Source: Panaeolus papilionaceus
Lineage: Eukaryota; Basidiomycota; Agaricomycetes; Agaricales
NCBI GenBank assembly: GCA_015501605.1
Contig: JADNRZ010000022.1
Span: 1-64,000 of the forward strand
DNA: 64,000 bases
Reading direction: 5' to 3'
The first letter of the stretch is position 1. Each line of letters begins with the position of its first letter. A program made the position numbers and the translations under genes. The notes beneath the pieces are model-generated. The model searched no databases and was not told the origin of the DNA. It was given only the letters and a program-made list of their open reading frames with translations. Shown here in pieces: positions 31,301 through 43,896 of the stretch.

Positions 31301-33727
31301 CATCGATTACTGATTCAGCCACAGCCCTATTAGGACCAACTATTGGGTAGCTTTGACAGAAACAACACAATTGTCAAAGGATCACGATTGGTATCTCCGC
31401 CATCTCACAACACGATGCTTATAAAAACAAACAATGGACGGTCATCAGTGCTGGAAAATCCCATATGCATGATAAATCCTTTAACATCATGTTGTTTACT
31501 TTTCCCTCGATCACCCCGGTCGTGGCTTTCAACTAACTGCTCGTAGGTTGCGCTCGCTGGGGTCTCTCCGCCCAGTCGGGCGGAGGCAGCACTATTTCTA
31601 ATCATATTTGCTACGCCATAAGAAGAAACAATTTCCCTTCCTACATCGCTCATACATCCCGGCCTTCTTTCTACCTTCATGCATCTATCGAACACATTGT
31701 GGACCCTTGCTTGCCCCATTTCACGATGGGGGCGGGATCCATAAGAGGACAGATGTACTTCTTGCTCACCGTTCGGACTAAGTCAACAAACGTCGTATTA
31801 CTCCTACTGCTGCTACTAAACCTGTTGGCGTTTAACTTGGTATATGCACATGAATGGCACGGACTAGTGACACCCTGCTTTCAGATGGTTGAACGAACTT
31901 TGATAGCATGTTACGAAGAACAAAAAGAGGCAAACTGTATTCGCAGATGAACGCTCACGTTTGTCGAATATTATATAGTTTTGTTACAATATCACGATCG
32001 AAATTACAGCTTCGAGAGCCTCAAAGATGTCATTTAAACCTTTCTCACCCCAAAAGTACTACTTCCTATGTAGCGTTAGTCTTAGTTTTCATGCCTGTAG
32101 ATGGTAACACAAGCTCTCACCCATCCTTCTTTCATCGTAACACATTCGAGTGCTTGAATGGATGCCTCATTACCATCAAACGTCGACTATCATTTCCCCT
32201 TTCAAGTGAGCCTCGAGGCAATACATTGGGATATAAGACCGGCGAACGCCACCTACAAGATATTGGTCTCCTCATCACCGAAGGGAGTACAATAGCTTAC
32301 TCCAACAAGCGCGTCAGCAAGCCCGTGCATTTGTCAGTACCCTCGTCGATTTTAGCTACTGTGGCTCTATGTACAGCCTCATCGTATCCAATCGCTACGT
32401 GTTTAAGCATAAGGAGGTCAGTGGGAGGAGCTGTGCACTACAACCTTGGCACAATTATCACAAGTTCCGTTCAGTTTGTATGCTGCCGAATGGGTCTTTA
32501 AGCAATACCTGCATATAAGCGACTAAGCGACACGCAAAAGTCCGTATCAAGGTCTGCATTTTTTCTTCTTGTGTAGGTGGCAAATTGCTTTGAACTAGGA
32601 ACACGGAGCTTGGCATAGGCAATGCAGCACTGCTAGGCCGTTCCGGATTCTTACTCCGCATGGATGAGCAACGTTCGCGCAACAGAGACTTCGAGACTTC
32701 GACAACTGGGGCTCGACTGCTTCGTCGCTAGGATTTCCTCCATTTCGCCATGACTTCATTAACCACCGGTAATCGTCGATTGATGGTTCGGAGATCTCCA
32801 AGAAATACGAATCTCGGCCTCAAAGCTCTTCAAACATAACGACGAAATGGTGCGGCTTACATACATGGATGTTCCGCCATATGGACCATTATGCATATGC
32901 TTAAACAGGCGGAACCAATTCGAGTCATAAATTTTTCATAGATAGCCAAGTAGTGATGACCCCGGAACGACATTTTGGTGAGGATTATCCGAAGATTTGA
33001 AAAAAGAGGATTGAAGTAATACTGAGGCACGTCGTGGCAAGTGCTTAGAGGTTGAAAAAACGACTCTCAAGTTTTGAGGACAGTGAGCTGGGTAAAGCTG
33101 GGTCGTCACCGAATGTCGGATTCGCCAAGTGTGTTATCACTGAATATACATGAAGACAATTATTATCATATTGTAATTGGACTCCCATTTTTGTCAATAT
33201 AACTGCAACGGGTCTACTTACTTACTACCATGTTCACTTCTACGCCACGGTAACATAGTTGCAACCCCACAGGATTTTCAAGCTATATTTGTCTGCACAT
33301 ATCTTTTCAAATTTATACATAAGAAACGGCTACTCATTAAGCCACGCTCACAGGACGGCCAATTTGATCTGCACCTAATAATGGTATCTATTCTTGGGTG
33401 CGTTTAACTTTAGAAGGGTTATTCTGGGCGCGGATATTCCTCAGAGAGTCTGCATTTTATTAAGTACAGAGTGATAGAGTGACTTTTCGTGCACACCTTT
33501 CACACTTTCTTCTCATCGTTTCAGAATCAAATAGACCAGTTAAGGAATGGTGCTTGCGTATCAAGGTTTCTATTGCCTTTTTTTTTTTTTTTGTTTCTTC
33601 GGGTTATGCGATCCGGAAGCTGAAGCGCTCTCATCAGACTCGGCTAGTTCCTAGTGTCGGTCTAAAATCAAGGTGTAGCTGACAGACGACATGATGTAAG
33701 CAACTTTCGCATATTGTGGTCAACATA
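28367..33727. other. Gene-poor region without recognisable coding sequence
   Basis: Only short frames occur, the longest being 31908-32501 on the plus strand (197 codons). None shows a motif I recognise or a plausible chain of exons. Two short frames around 29460-29805 look codon-like on opposite strands and could be relics. No LTR, TIR or tRNA was identified here. Confidence 0.45.
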
Positions 33728-35510
33728 AGAGCCTGTACAGCAACGAAAATATGAATAATTTGGCCTGTATCACAATACGATCAATGGGCCTACTGCACGT
33801 GACCCGGTAGTTGGCCGGTGGAGCATAGCCTGAAGATTTTGAGAGCACACTTTGGCTCCGCTCAAAAATAACAATAGTTTATTAATTTAAAATGTTTTAG
33901 GTACTTGAAAACCAAATTTTATAATTTCTGGAGGTCTTGTGGGTGAGCTATGAATATTTTACGGAGGTGACCCACAGAAGCTGGCCAAATAAGGAAGTTG
34001 GCCACCCTTACATCACTAACCTAAAATAGATTTTCGATAAGATATGATAGTAATCCCTCTCTAACAGCTGGTGACCAGCAAGAATAAATGCAACTTTGCT
34101 CGCCCAATACTGGGGCTAAAGCCACAAAAAAAATTGCATCATCATCCTACATATAAATAGCATTGAAATAAAAACATTTCATATTTAAAGACCTGTAGAA
34201 TATGATGATAGCCTTTCATCTTTATAGCCATGTCAAAAACAGCTAATTTGTGAAACATGCAGACTATACGGTGAAATAAAATTCTAAAAAATAATCTTAT
34301 TTTAAATATATCTTCCATGATACTTGTTTTAAACGCTGTATCAGTTTCTTTATCTGAAGTTTCATGTGTAGTTATGCAGAGGACAATGAACCAGTTGACA
34401 TTAAGATGGATTGAAAAATAACTAAGTAAAATGTTGAGAGGTTTCTTAGGGTAAAGAATGGCAAGAGTATATTTATTATATTCTCAAATAATACTATACA
34501 CCTTCAAAAAGTCATCTACATAACAAGATGGGGATTTGAAGGTATTTTCGACCCACAGTCGAAGGTAGATGAGGAGTGATGGTCTTACTGCTTTAGGAAA
34601 TCAGCTAAATTGCTGCTGCACCTCACTTGTTATCGTTGTTCCAGAGGCTATTTTCAATATATCACTTAGAAATTTTGGGAATATGATTTTAGGGCGTGTT
34701 TAATTTTATTTATGCAAAAAGAAGTAGAACGAGGGCTTCGTTGATGCTCTATAATGCAAGTGGCCAAGTACCGGGTCTGGCCAACTAGAGGGTCACGTGC
34801 AGTATACCCGTTTTGGTTGCTGTTCGGCTCCCAAAAACATAACCCGATGTGACTGTAACGACTTGATAAGATTACAATCTTCGCGCTTGCTTGCCTTGTA
34901 CTATGCCAATTATCACTGCTGAACAACGGCGCCTGTTGCTTGTTGCATCTGCATACATGGTAAATGTAGTAGCTGTAGCAATGCAACTATATTCATCTCC
35001 GTTTTATTGGAAACAACCCTACCATACCTCCAAGCTCTCAGGGGAGGAATGGGTCAGAGAGCTCATTAATGGGCACCCTGATCGCATTTGGACAGAACTT
35101 GGTGTCCGTGTTCTGTCGACTTGACCATCTAGAATAAAATAGAGAGAACGGGAGAAGTGGGAGAAAGGAGTGAAGAACGGCAGTTACGAGTACATAGGAT
35201 GGAAATTTAAATAGGATTCATGCGACTATCTGAAGAAAAATGGAGATACTGTTATCATTTGCACGTAAACTAGCTGTAGGTACTGCAGGATACATTAAAT
35301 GAGGGCCGCATATTGAAAAAAATATGGCCAAGGGACTGGAAATTGTGTGGTGGACGTGAAGATGGATGTTATCAGTGAGAGATGCGTGACATCCGCTCCT
35401 GATAACAGGGCTTCGGGGTGAACCGAACAGCAACCAAAACGGGTATAGGCCCATTGATCGTATTGTGATACAGACCAAATTATTCATATTTTCGTTGCTG
35501 TACAGGCTCT
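33728..35510. repeat. Inverted repeat of 88 bp (arms 33728-33792 plus 34805-34828, and 35423-35510)
   Basis: The right arm, reverse-complemented, reads AGAGCCTGTACAGC, then ACGAAAATATGAATAATTTGG, CACAATACGATCAATGGGCC, TATACCCG and TTTTGGTTGCTGTTCGG, and matches the left arm almost perfectly. The left arm is itself split by a 1010-bp insertion at its internal TA. The arms would bound a foldback element of about 770 bp without the insertion. No clear target duplication is seen outside the arms. Confidence 0.75.
33793..34802. mobile_element. Tc1/mariner-like MITE, 1010 bp, TA target duplication
   Basis: The ends are CTGCACGTGACCC...GGGTCACGTGCAG, with TIRs matching at 22 of 24 positions (the next block is TAGTTGGCC). 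TA flanks both sides (33791-33792 and 34803-34804). The unoccupied version of the target is present in the right arm of the surrounding inverted repeat (GGGCCTATACCCG), which proves the boundaries and the TA duplication. The interior is AT-rich, with further TTGGCCA words near 33980-34010. It has no transposase ORF. Confidence 0.85.
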
Positions 35511-36560
35511 AAGTAGTTAATTCAGATGGGTGCGGCTGCTTGAAAGGTGGGTTATAATTGGTGTTCTATATTTAGCGCCCACGTACACACGGCTCCTCAA
35601 TCGCTTCATCCAACCATGCTAACCAGCACAGGAATTATAATACTCCGAACACCCTCTATTGACCTCAAATCAAGTAAGGCCACTTCTTAGTTTCATCGAA
35701 GCCACGTTAGCCTTGTATGGCATCCCCGCGTCGTTGCTGAAGGTAAGTCCTTTACGGAATTAGGAGCCTGTTTGACATCAAGCTTCAGAAGAAGTGACTT
35801 TACCTTAAAAGATTCACGACGCCATATACTTTTGATAAGGGATTAAGCAGCGATGTTGTCGCAGGCATGTACGGGATCACTATCCAGTCAAAATCTATGT
35901 TGATTGCGTTCAAACATCAACATGTCGACTGATCAGATCCTTTTGAGGTCCCAGTTTCTCTGGCTTTGAACATCATCATTAAATGCATCGGCGGCTGCAC
36001 ATTATCCTTGGAGGGTCAAAGAAAGGCAGCCTTCTCGATAGTCCGTCATCATCGCTGTGAGATATTGTCGACGCTGATCTTAGTCTGCACCGCCACGAAG
36101 TTGGGATAAAAACGAAGCAATCATTTAACAGTGGTCATAAACAGGACAATAGCGAATATAGTTTCAAGGTATTTATCTTCTTCGTAGCATGTTATACATA
36201 TCGTCGGCATCCTTTATCCGCAGGAAAGCTATTCAAACGATTCTATAGTAAACAGCCTGTTAGCAGTGTATTCTTGATGAGCCTCAGGTCACGTCATAGC
36301 GTACCGGATTTTATGCACGCTTGTGCATCAAATTAGACGAGATCCGTTATCTTTGAGCAGCGATCACTCAACGACCAACACACATCTATGGAGGGAATTG
36401 TTGTGATCCTTTGCTTATAGAATTTCTCCATGCCAGACCAGACACGAGAGGTATCTGCCGCCATCATATCTGCCTGACAAGTCTTGTCTCTCGCACCCCT
36501 ACCCACCGCCCCGCCCGGCGTACCCTGGTTGGACGGGGCTCCGAAGAGCCTACAGAACCG
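35511..36560. other. Intergenic, no gene seen
   Basis: Unremarkable composition, with no supported gene. The right end is the 3' side of the eRF1 gene. Confidence 0.5.
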
Positions 36561-38153
36561 TCAGATATCGTCGTCGTCCGAATAGAACTCGTCGTCCTCA
36601 TCATCATTGGAGCCAAGGTTGGTGAAGTCGACCTTGTAACGAAGAAGACCGCCGATTCCACCGAAACCTTTGACGAATTGAGCACCCTCTTGAGAGCGAT
36701 TGGTGACAAATTCGAGGTTGGCGCCGAATTCCTTGTACTTCTCAGCAAACCACTCCAGAAGGGGTTGAGGCTCAACCACTTGTTCCATTTCGAGACCAGT
36801 GGACTTGTCCATGAACTTTTCACGATCTTTCTCTTGCTCCTTGTTGACGTGGACGACAATTTCCTCTGCAAACATTGTCAGCGTTCTAGGAAAATGGTTG
36901 CCACTGTGGATGAGACCTACCTCCAGCAGCATTTCTCAGAATATAGCGAGTGATATCAAGATTTTCCCAGACAATCAGGGTTTCGACCGCACCCAGGTCC
37001 AAGGCCTTGAGGGTATCATCGATACCGAAGCAATATTTCCCAGTATCTTGGCTGATCTCGTCGAAATATTTCTGAATCAGCCTCTTTTCTTGGACGAATT
37101 TGACGTTTGCGAGTGACTCTGCTGCCAGCTCAATGGCCTAGAGGAAATTGTTAGATGCGATATAACGTTTACAGGTTTTTAAAGCACCTGATTAAATCCG
37201 TTTTCACCACCATAACTGACATCAACAACCTTGATGACTTTGGCGACAAGACGCTGATCAAACATGTCACTCTGACTGAGCTCAGTTTTGAAATCGGCGC
37301 TTCCAGCTAAGACCAAGCCAGTTACGTTGACTTTGTCGTTGGTGATAAAGTGCTGAACGGCCAATTCAGCAACCTTGCGGACGTAGTTGTGGCGCTTTTC
37401 GTCACGAAGACGGGAGAAACGAAGAGCGGATTGACCACCACGACCGTGCTTTTTGGGAAGATCTACGGTGAACTTGTGGATAACCTCGCGGGTATTGCCT
37501 GCCAAGGTACCAAAGAGGGTTCCGTTACCGTCCATGACGATGAACCCGAAACGAGAGTCTGACTCAAGGAGCTCAGAAAGAGCTTCCGTGTGGAATTTGT
37601 TGTCGCAGAGATAGAGCGAGCTATATATAAAAGTCAAAAAACAAGTATATTTTATGATACCCCAAAAAACTTACGTGTTAATGGGCTTATGGGGTTCGAA
37701 ATCGAAGGATACCTTCTTTTCTTTTCCTTCATCTGTCAGAATGGTACCGACGAAAAGGACAAGTCCATTGGGTGGAACACGGTTATAAAGTTTTAATCTT
37801 TGTTGGGTACTTGTAATGGCTGCCAACACAGACAAACGATTGACACGAGATTTAATATTGGATGCAGTTCCGTACTCCTGCGTTAACATGGCTGAAGCAC
37901 GAGATATTTGATCCTTTGTTGCGATTGAAAGATTTAGTCCCCAGTATGAAATTATCATGATATATGATCATACCTTTGGAGGAAGAATCAAGCTGATCAT
38001 GGAAGTGCCAGCTCTGAAGATGGGTTTAGGATGACAGACGACAGATGAAGTTGAATATTGTGAATATACTGACCCTCTGGCAGAGTCAAGGCTCTTGATG
38101 AGCTTCTTGACCTTCCACATCTGAATATTTTGCTCCGCAATGTCCTGACTCAT
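36561..38153 (-). CDS. SUP45: Eukaryotic peptide chain release factor 1 (eRF1), 6 exons, 437 aa
   Basis: eRF1 reads all three stop codons in the ribosomal A site and triggers peptidyl-tRNA hydrolysis with eRF3. Exons: 38153-38074, 38013-37974, 37913-37675, 37620-37188, 37137-36921 and 36865-36561. The length matches the family. Stop-recognition motifs are present: GTSMISL, TASNIKS (NIKS at 59-62) and YLCDNKF (the YxCxxxF motif). The catalytic loop [13 protein letters not shown] places GGQ at 181-183. The C-terminal eRF3-binding domain ends in acidic [14 protein letters not shown], as usual. The start sits at the conserved [19 protein letters not shown]. It is divergent from POP7 across 165 bp. 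Confidence 0.97.
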
Positions 38154-38318
38154 CTTGGGCGACGAGGTGTGGGGTTCCTAGACTACCAGGAGAACACAAT
38201 CGGAGGTGATGAGGGTATGAAGCAAATCAAGCTTCCACCGAAAATGGAAATCTAACTTTTTATTGTTTGCGTTTGTATGGTAACAGTCATAACGACTCAA
38301 TTCATCACCACCATCATC
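38154..38318. promoter_or_regulatory. Compact bidirectional promoter of eRF1 and POP7
   Basis: Only 165 bp separate the two divergent ATGs. An in-frame upstream ATG at 38277 exists for POP7 but encodes a poorly conserved-looking extension, so I prefer the ATG at 38319. Confidence 0.5.
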
Positions 38319-39112
38319 ATGTCCTCAATTACAAGGAAGCGAAAACTTGATACATCCGAGTCAGTTAATGACTCAGGAAAACGTCTTAGGTTATCTTCAG
38401 AGAGTGATTCTGATCATGTAACACCAATTCAACCTCACAGCAAGAAAGTCACTTTGAAGGGAAAGAGGAAGAAACTTGATCCACCAAGACCATTTGCAAC
38501 GGTACCGACCTCAGTTTCCGCAACTGGTCCACGTTCAAGTCACAGGGAAGGGAAAAATATTATCTGTGTCACTCGTAAGACAGCGCTAGGGAGTTATCTG
38601 CGCAGATGTAAAGATATTATCACTAGTGATGGGTATGCCTCAATTCATTAGAAAACGCGTCTTGGTATTGACGCGTCTTCAGATATAAAACACTATATTT
38701 CAGTGCGATGGGCGCTGCTGTGCCTCAATTACTCCAATTAGTATGCGCCCTCCCCCCAATTCTCCCTTTTCCACGAGACGAAATCAAATGGGAGGTCATG
38801 ACCGGGACAACAGAAGTGAACGACGAATTGCATCCAGAGGATGAAAACGAGGACATCACTTATGAAGCGCGTCAAAAATCTACCCTGGCCATCACCTTTC
38901 GCATCGGTGACGGTGAATTTGAGGGGGATACCGCTGCAATTAGGAAATACTCTGCAGGCAAATTCGTCGGCAAGAATGTGCAAGGTCAAAGAACCAACTT
39001 CAAAGATCAGACAGGCAGCAGAGCAGGGCAAAAGTCAACTCGCAACACGACCGGGAGCCACGCCGACGTGATTTTCGAGGAACCTGAGCAGGAATTTATG
39101 GACATGTTATGA
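38319..39112 (+). CDS. POP7: RNase P/MRP subunit POP7/Rpp20-like (Alba domain), 240 aa
   Basis: POP7 pairs with POP6/Rpp25 and binds the P3 arm of RNase P and MRP RNA for tRNA and rRNA processing. Exons 38319-38632 and 38704-39112. The N-terminal about 85 residues are basic and disordered (TRKRKLDTSES, KGKRKKLDPPR). The Alba fold follows: IICVTRKTALGSYLRRCKDI, then SDGAMGAAVPQLLQLVCALP, EIKWEVMTGTTEVNDEL, an acidic loop (PEDENEDITYE) and STLAITFRIGDGEF. The C-terminal tail is Gly/Arg/Thr-rich and probably disordered. The longer N- and C-tails compared with human Rpp20 are common in fungi, to my knowledge. Confidence 0.82.
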
Positions 39113-39521
39113 GCATGACCCTTGTCCCGCAGTCATATTCCACACTACACATCGATCCTCTTCCTATCTGCATGTGCATGGCTCTATTTTTGGTTCCTTC
39201 CATTCCTTTGATTATCGTCTTCAAAAATCAGCACCCACCAAATTGACTACCGACAAGTTGATCAGTTGACCTATCGGCACTCTACCGCTCCATGTACGTG
39301 CCCTGCTTGTCGTGTATACTTTGTTCTACAACGAATCCTGGCCCCCAACTCTCATTAATTGTTCATAGATATTATAAACCAACCATCTCGCCAAGTTTTC
39401 CACCGGCTATTTCCGGCTTATCTTTATCTGATATAGAAACCTGCGTAGATCACATCAACCCACTTCAAAGCTTTGATAGCTCACATCCCCCGAAAATTGT
39501 ATAAGCTGTGCTGCAACTGCC
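39113..39521. other. Intergenic between POP7 and the dioxygenase
   Basis: Nothing identified beyond likely 3' and 5' UTRs. Confidence 0.5.
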
Positions 39522-40850
39522 ATGCAACCCGATATTGAATACCACCCTGACTACGAGAAATATCTACTGAGGACGGCTCGTCGCCTGGCTGCTGAGCCTC
39601 ATCTGCCCTCTCAGCCCCTACCCGACGGATTTCCTGGACGTGTGAAAGGACCAATTGTTTGGGATGGCAAAGATTGGAAGACAGAGGATCAATGGGTTTA
39701 CAAGCTCTCCGATATAGAGCTGAAAGAAATTGATGATGCATTGCAGTACTTCAAACGTACGTGATTGAGTTGCCTACCTCCGTGACCCCATTAATCATGC
39801 TTTTTCAGACCTTAACGTTGACTTGGGTTATGTGGGCCGTGATAACTTCCCTCTACCTACGCTGTCTAGCAAGCTTTACGAACTTGCTCAGGAACTTTAC
39901 TCTGGCCGGGGATTTTTTGTCCTTAGGGCGATCCTGATTGACAGTTATACTCGTGAAGAGCTTGCCATTATCTATGCAGGTTAGCCTGTCCCTCAACCGT
40001 ACCTTCAGCGATACCCTAACGTCGGATAGGTATTTCATCCCATGTTGGATCTGGTCGAGGAAAACAAGATGGCACCGGCGCAGTCCTAGCTCACATCAAA
40101 GATCTCACCATTAGCCATGCTCACGAGAAAGGTGGCATTGGTAATTCAGCATACACCACGGACAAGCAGGTTTTCCATACTGATGTCGGTGACCTGATCG
40201 CCCTTATGGCTCTTGAAGTCGCAGAGGAAGGCGGTATCTCAAGAATCAGTAGTGGTGCTAAAGTCTACAACGAACTTGCTGCCAAGCGTCCAGATCTTAT
40301 TCATACCTTATCGCAACCATGGGTCCTGGATACCTTCGGCGGAGACCGTGGCTACACCACCCGCCCTGTTCTGTACTACGAAGATGGACATATTATCATT
40401 CAATACTCACGCCGTCATTTTACTGGATATGGTGCACAGAAAAGAAATCCAAGCATTCCTCCTATCAGTGAGGCCCAGGCAGAGGCGCTAGATGCCGTTC
40501 ACTTTCTCGCTGAGAAACATTCCCTCGCCTTGAATTTCCAGAAGGGCGACATTCAGTATATCAACAGCCTTGGTTTACTTCATGCACGGGACGCCTTCCG
40601 CGATAGCAAGGAACACACGTATGTGCACTTGTCCCTTTACCTCGAAGATGCAGGAGGAGCTGATTTGCAATTATTGCAGGAGACACTTAATTCGACTTTG
40701 GTTGAGGAACGACGAGCTTGCCTGGAGAACCCCAGCACCATTGAAGCCAATTTGGCAGCGTTTGTACTCGATAGAACCCGAAGCACAGAGATTCCCTTTA
40801 GAACCAGAGATCAGGAGAAAGGCCAACGGCATGACCAAGTGATGTTGTAG
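39522..40850 (+). CDS. TauD/TfdA-type Fe(II)/2-oxoglutarate dioxygenase-like protein, 408 aa
   Basis: Such enzymes hydroxylate small substrates using Fe(II), oxygen and 2-oxoglutarate. Exons 39522-39756, 39809-39979 and 40030-40850; the donor at 39757 was chosen over the one at 39761 because it keeps FKRHLNVDLG-type continuity in frame (His codon across the junction). The metal site appears as QVFHTDVGDLIAL (HxD, near residue 190) and the distal histidine in INSLGLLHARDAF. The latter precedes a YVHLSLYL strand. The fold's ISSHVGSGRG and DTFGGDRGYTTRPVLYYE segments resemble agaric clavaminate synthase-like proteins. No N-terminal targeting signal is seen. The substrate cannot be inferred and there is no metabolic cluster around it. 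Confidence 0.8.
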
Positions 40851-40971
40851 GTAATCGATTCAGACGGTTACCTTGCCAGTTCGTGTTTTATTGATCGAAT
40901 ATACGTACATCTAAATTTTACAACCACGATTTTTCGTTTTGAAACTTAGAAGACCCTATGTATCTCATTGT

Positions 40972-43604
40972 TTAGAAGGCGACCTTCGATGTTAAACCAT
41001 CTGCTTCCCTGGCGTAGCAGCGGTGTTGACTAATCTCATAGGCAAAGTTGGACTCGAATCCTTTAGGTCCACGAGTGATATTCAAAACATCCTTGACGGC
41101 TGAGGATACACTGTACTTGCCAGTGGTCACAACACCATACGATGAAACCACTTCATCAGAACTGACAGAGCGGTTGAGCTGGAGCTCAGGAAGATTGATC
41201 GCAACGTTGAGGACGTCGACACCTGAAACTATCAAGTCAGAACTATGACGTCTTTGAAGGCTTTTGCGTACTTGCCTTGCCCGATCGCGCCAATAGCCTT
41301 GCAGTGGCCAAATGCCTCTCGAATCCAGTGGATAGCTCGCCCATTGCCGACCAAACTCTTCGCGTGCTCAGCACCAGACGGTATGTAAAGAGCATCAAAA
41401 GCTGTGGATCTCTGACCCTCGAAGTGGTGGTCAGCAACAAGTCCTTCGCCCTCCCCTTCAGACTTCACTGAGGCACGGCGAGGCCCGATTATCCAGGTTA
41501 TAGCTTTGGCAGCGGCCAGAGCAGTACGCACAGCCAAAACCTCTGACAGCTCAAAGCCGTCAGCGACCAAGATAGCAATACGGCGCGTCGCGATCATGGG
41601 GGTCTTTGGTAGGAATTCCAATTGAGACAATTTTGGAGCCATCTGACCTGCATTGCTCCTTGCAGGTTTATCCGGGACTACGCCATTGACATTCATAGCA
41701 ACGCGCTTCGCAAGGTCAAAGTCTACGTTGTTGAGCAACTTGGTATACGCCTCATAAACACGATGGTCGTCGCAGTGGCTGAGCTCGAATGTAATGGCGT
41801 CCACAAGATGGTTCTTCTCAAATTGCGACAGCGAGTTATAGAATAGCTGGGCTTGGTTGTAATGCTCTTTGAACTTCTCCCCTCTGGCACGTTGTTTCAT
41901 TAGTTCAACGCGTTGAGGAAATCTGTTTGACATCAGTGACAAGGACTTATGATAGGTCAGGACTTACTCTTTATAACCACCGTTAGATGGAAGGACCGGG
42001 GCTCCAGCACTTTCGCGATTGGGCCAGTAATTGAGGCCGGTGGTGATCTTGTGCTGTGCCTTACCATTGCGGTGGTGGTTCATGACAGGACAGACAGGTC
42101 GGTTAATGGGTAGCTATAAGCAGTGTTAAAACCTTTATAGAGACATCGACAGTGTATCAATACATACCTGTTCCCAATTGATACCTAGTCTGGAAATCTG
42201 GGTATCGAAGTAGGAGAAGTTCCGCCCTTGAAGGAGGGGGTCGTCGCTAAAACCAATTCCTGGGACGATATGGCTGGTGCAGAATGCAACTTGCTCGACT
42301 TCTGCGAAGTACTCGTCAACCATGCGGTTGAGTATGAATTCACCAATAGGCTCCACCGGTACCAAGTTCTCCGGCCAGATTTTTGTGGCATCGAGGATGT
42401 CGAAATCGAAATTGTGTTCGTCCTTTTCTTCAATAACTTGAATACCAAAAGTCCATTTAGGGTATACGCCGTTATCTATAGCTTCTTGAAGGTCCCTGCG
42501 ATGGAAGTCTGGTAAAATGTTTAATACTTCTCCCCTTGCATTCGGTGTAGCCTGGACAAACCTGGATCTTGGCCGCCAATCTTCAATGCCTCATCCCACA
42601 TCAAACTCCAAACTCCCAGCTCGGGAGTCATATGGAATTTGACGAATACTCGTTTGCCCTCCGAGTTTATGAGAGTATAGGTATTCACACCAAAACCTTG
42701 CATCATGCGATATGACCGGGGAATGCCTATGGTCGTCGGGGTGAATATCAGGGTGGTTGCATGCCGAACACCCCTACTTACCCCTGTCAGACATAACCCA
42801 CATTACCATATGAGCGGCTAAGGGAAGGAAATTAGTTCTAATTTGGAAAACCGAATATGAAACGCGCATACACTCGGGCTGAAGACTGACAAAATCCCAG
42901 AAATTGTTGTGAGCAGATTGTCCTTGAGGAATTTCATTTTGTGGTTCTGGTTTGACTGCGTGAATTATGTCTGGGAACTTGATGGCATCTTGTATGAAGA
43001 AGACGGGGATGTCATTGCCCACGAGATCCCAATTCCCTTCTTCAGTATAGAACTTGATGGCGAATCCTCGAACATCGCGCACTGTATCCTGTGCACAGAA
43101 AGTCATGTCTCAGCAAGCATGTAGCCAAAAAATAGCGAAGGGCCTTACAGCGCTACCACGAGAACCCTGGACGGTGCTAAACCGGATGAAAATGGGAGTT
43201 GTGCGAGAAGGGTCTGTGAGTACAGGAGAGAACGTGTACTTCTTCGCCCTATCGTCGAAGACTTTAAAGTATCCATGAGCACCAGCTCCACGAGCATGTA
43301 CTACACGTTCAGGAATGCGCTCATGGTCGAATCTGTGAATTTTCTCTCGGGCAATTTGATCCTCGAGCAGAGAAGGTCCAGTGCCTTGACCATTCGTCAC
43401 TTTCAACCTGTTTCGAAAGCCTGTTGAGGTGTATGTCGTATGACAAAGACCGAGTACATACCAATTATCTGTATCGGATACTTTTACACCGTGATCAGTT
43501 GTCAATTCTGATGTCTCTGATACTTGATGGGTGTTAGAGTGCAGGTCTCGGACTTTCTTTGTATCGGTCGCTGCAGAAATCAAGGATCCGACTATGTTTG
43601 ACAT
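40972..43604 (-). CDS. Large-subunit heme catalase with C-terminal DJ-1/PfpI-like domain, 9 exons, 734 aa
   Basis: It disproportionates hydrogen peroxide. Exons: 43604-43462, 43407-43149, 43088-42872, 42817-42782, 42726-42562, 42508-42168, 42113-41968, 41922-41276 and 41222-40972. The catalytic histidine is H85 in [13 protein letters not shown]. Other core motifs are [13 protein letters not shown] [44 protein letters not shown] and the proximal heme tyrosine in [20 protein letters not shown]. After the helical domain, residues from about 560 form a flavodoxin-like DJ-1/PfpI domain ([25 protein letters not shown]), which is diagnostic of the large-subunit clade. The last intron (41275-41223) has a GC donor. 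I chose the ATG at 43604 because the open frame further upstream is unlike catalase. No secretion signal is clear. Confidence 0.93.
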
Positions 43605-43896
43605 GATGATGAGGGGGAGATAGGAGAATATTGAAGAAATATTTGGAGTTTCATAATTTATACTTGTCTGTGATATCACAAAAGACGAAAAGCTCGTCAG
43701 AGGTGACGGCGACTTGGGGCGATTACTGAATTCAGCCATTCCCTAAATGGTAATTTTGGAAACAAGCGCCTCCTCTAGTCACGTCATAACTTGATCAACG
43801 ACTACAACTCGAAAACTTAGCTGCTCCACAAGCACAATCAGTATAAACCATAAGGATACATCTTTAATTTGGGTCTGCCTTTGTTATATGACTTAT

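Noticed and set aside
31908..32501. 197-codon plus-strand open frame
   Set aside because: No motif, no plausible neighbouring exons, and mixed composition. Likely a chance frame.
36411..36953. 180-codon plus-strand frame opposite the eRF1 3' end
   Set aside because: Antisense shadow of the conserved eRF1 C-terminal exon.
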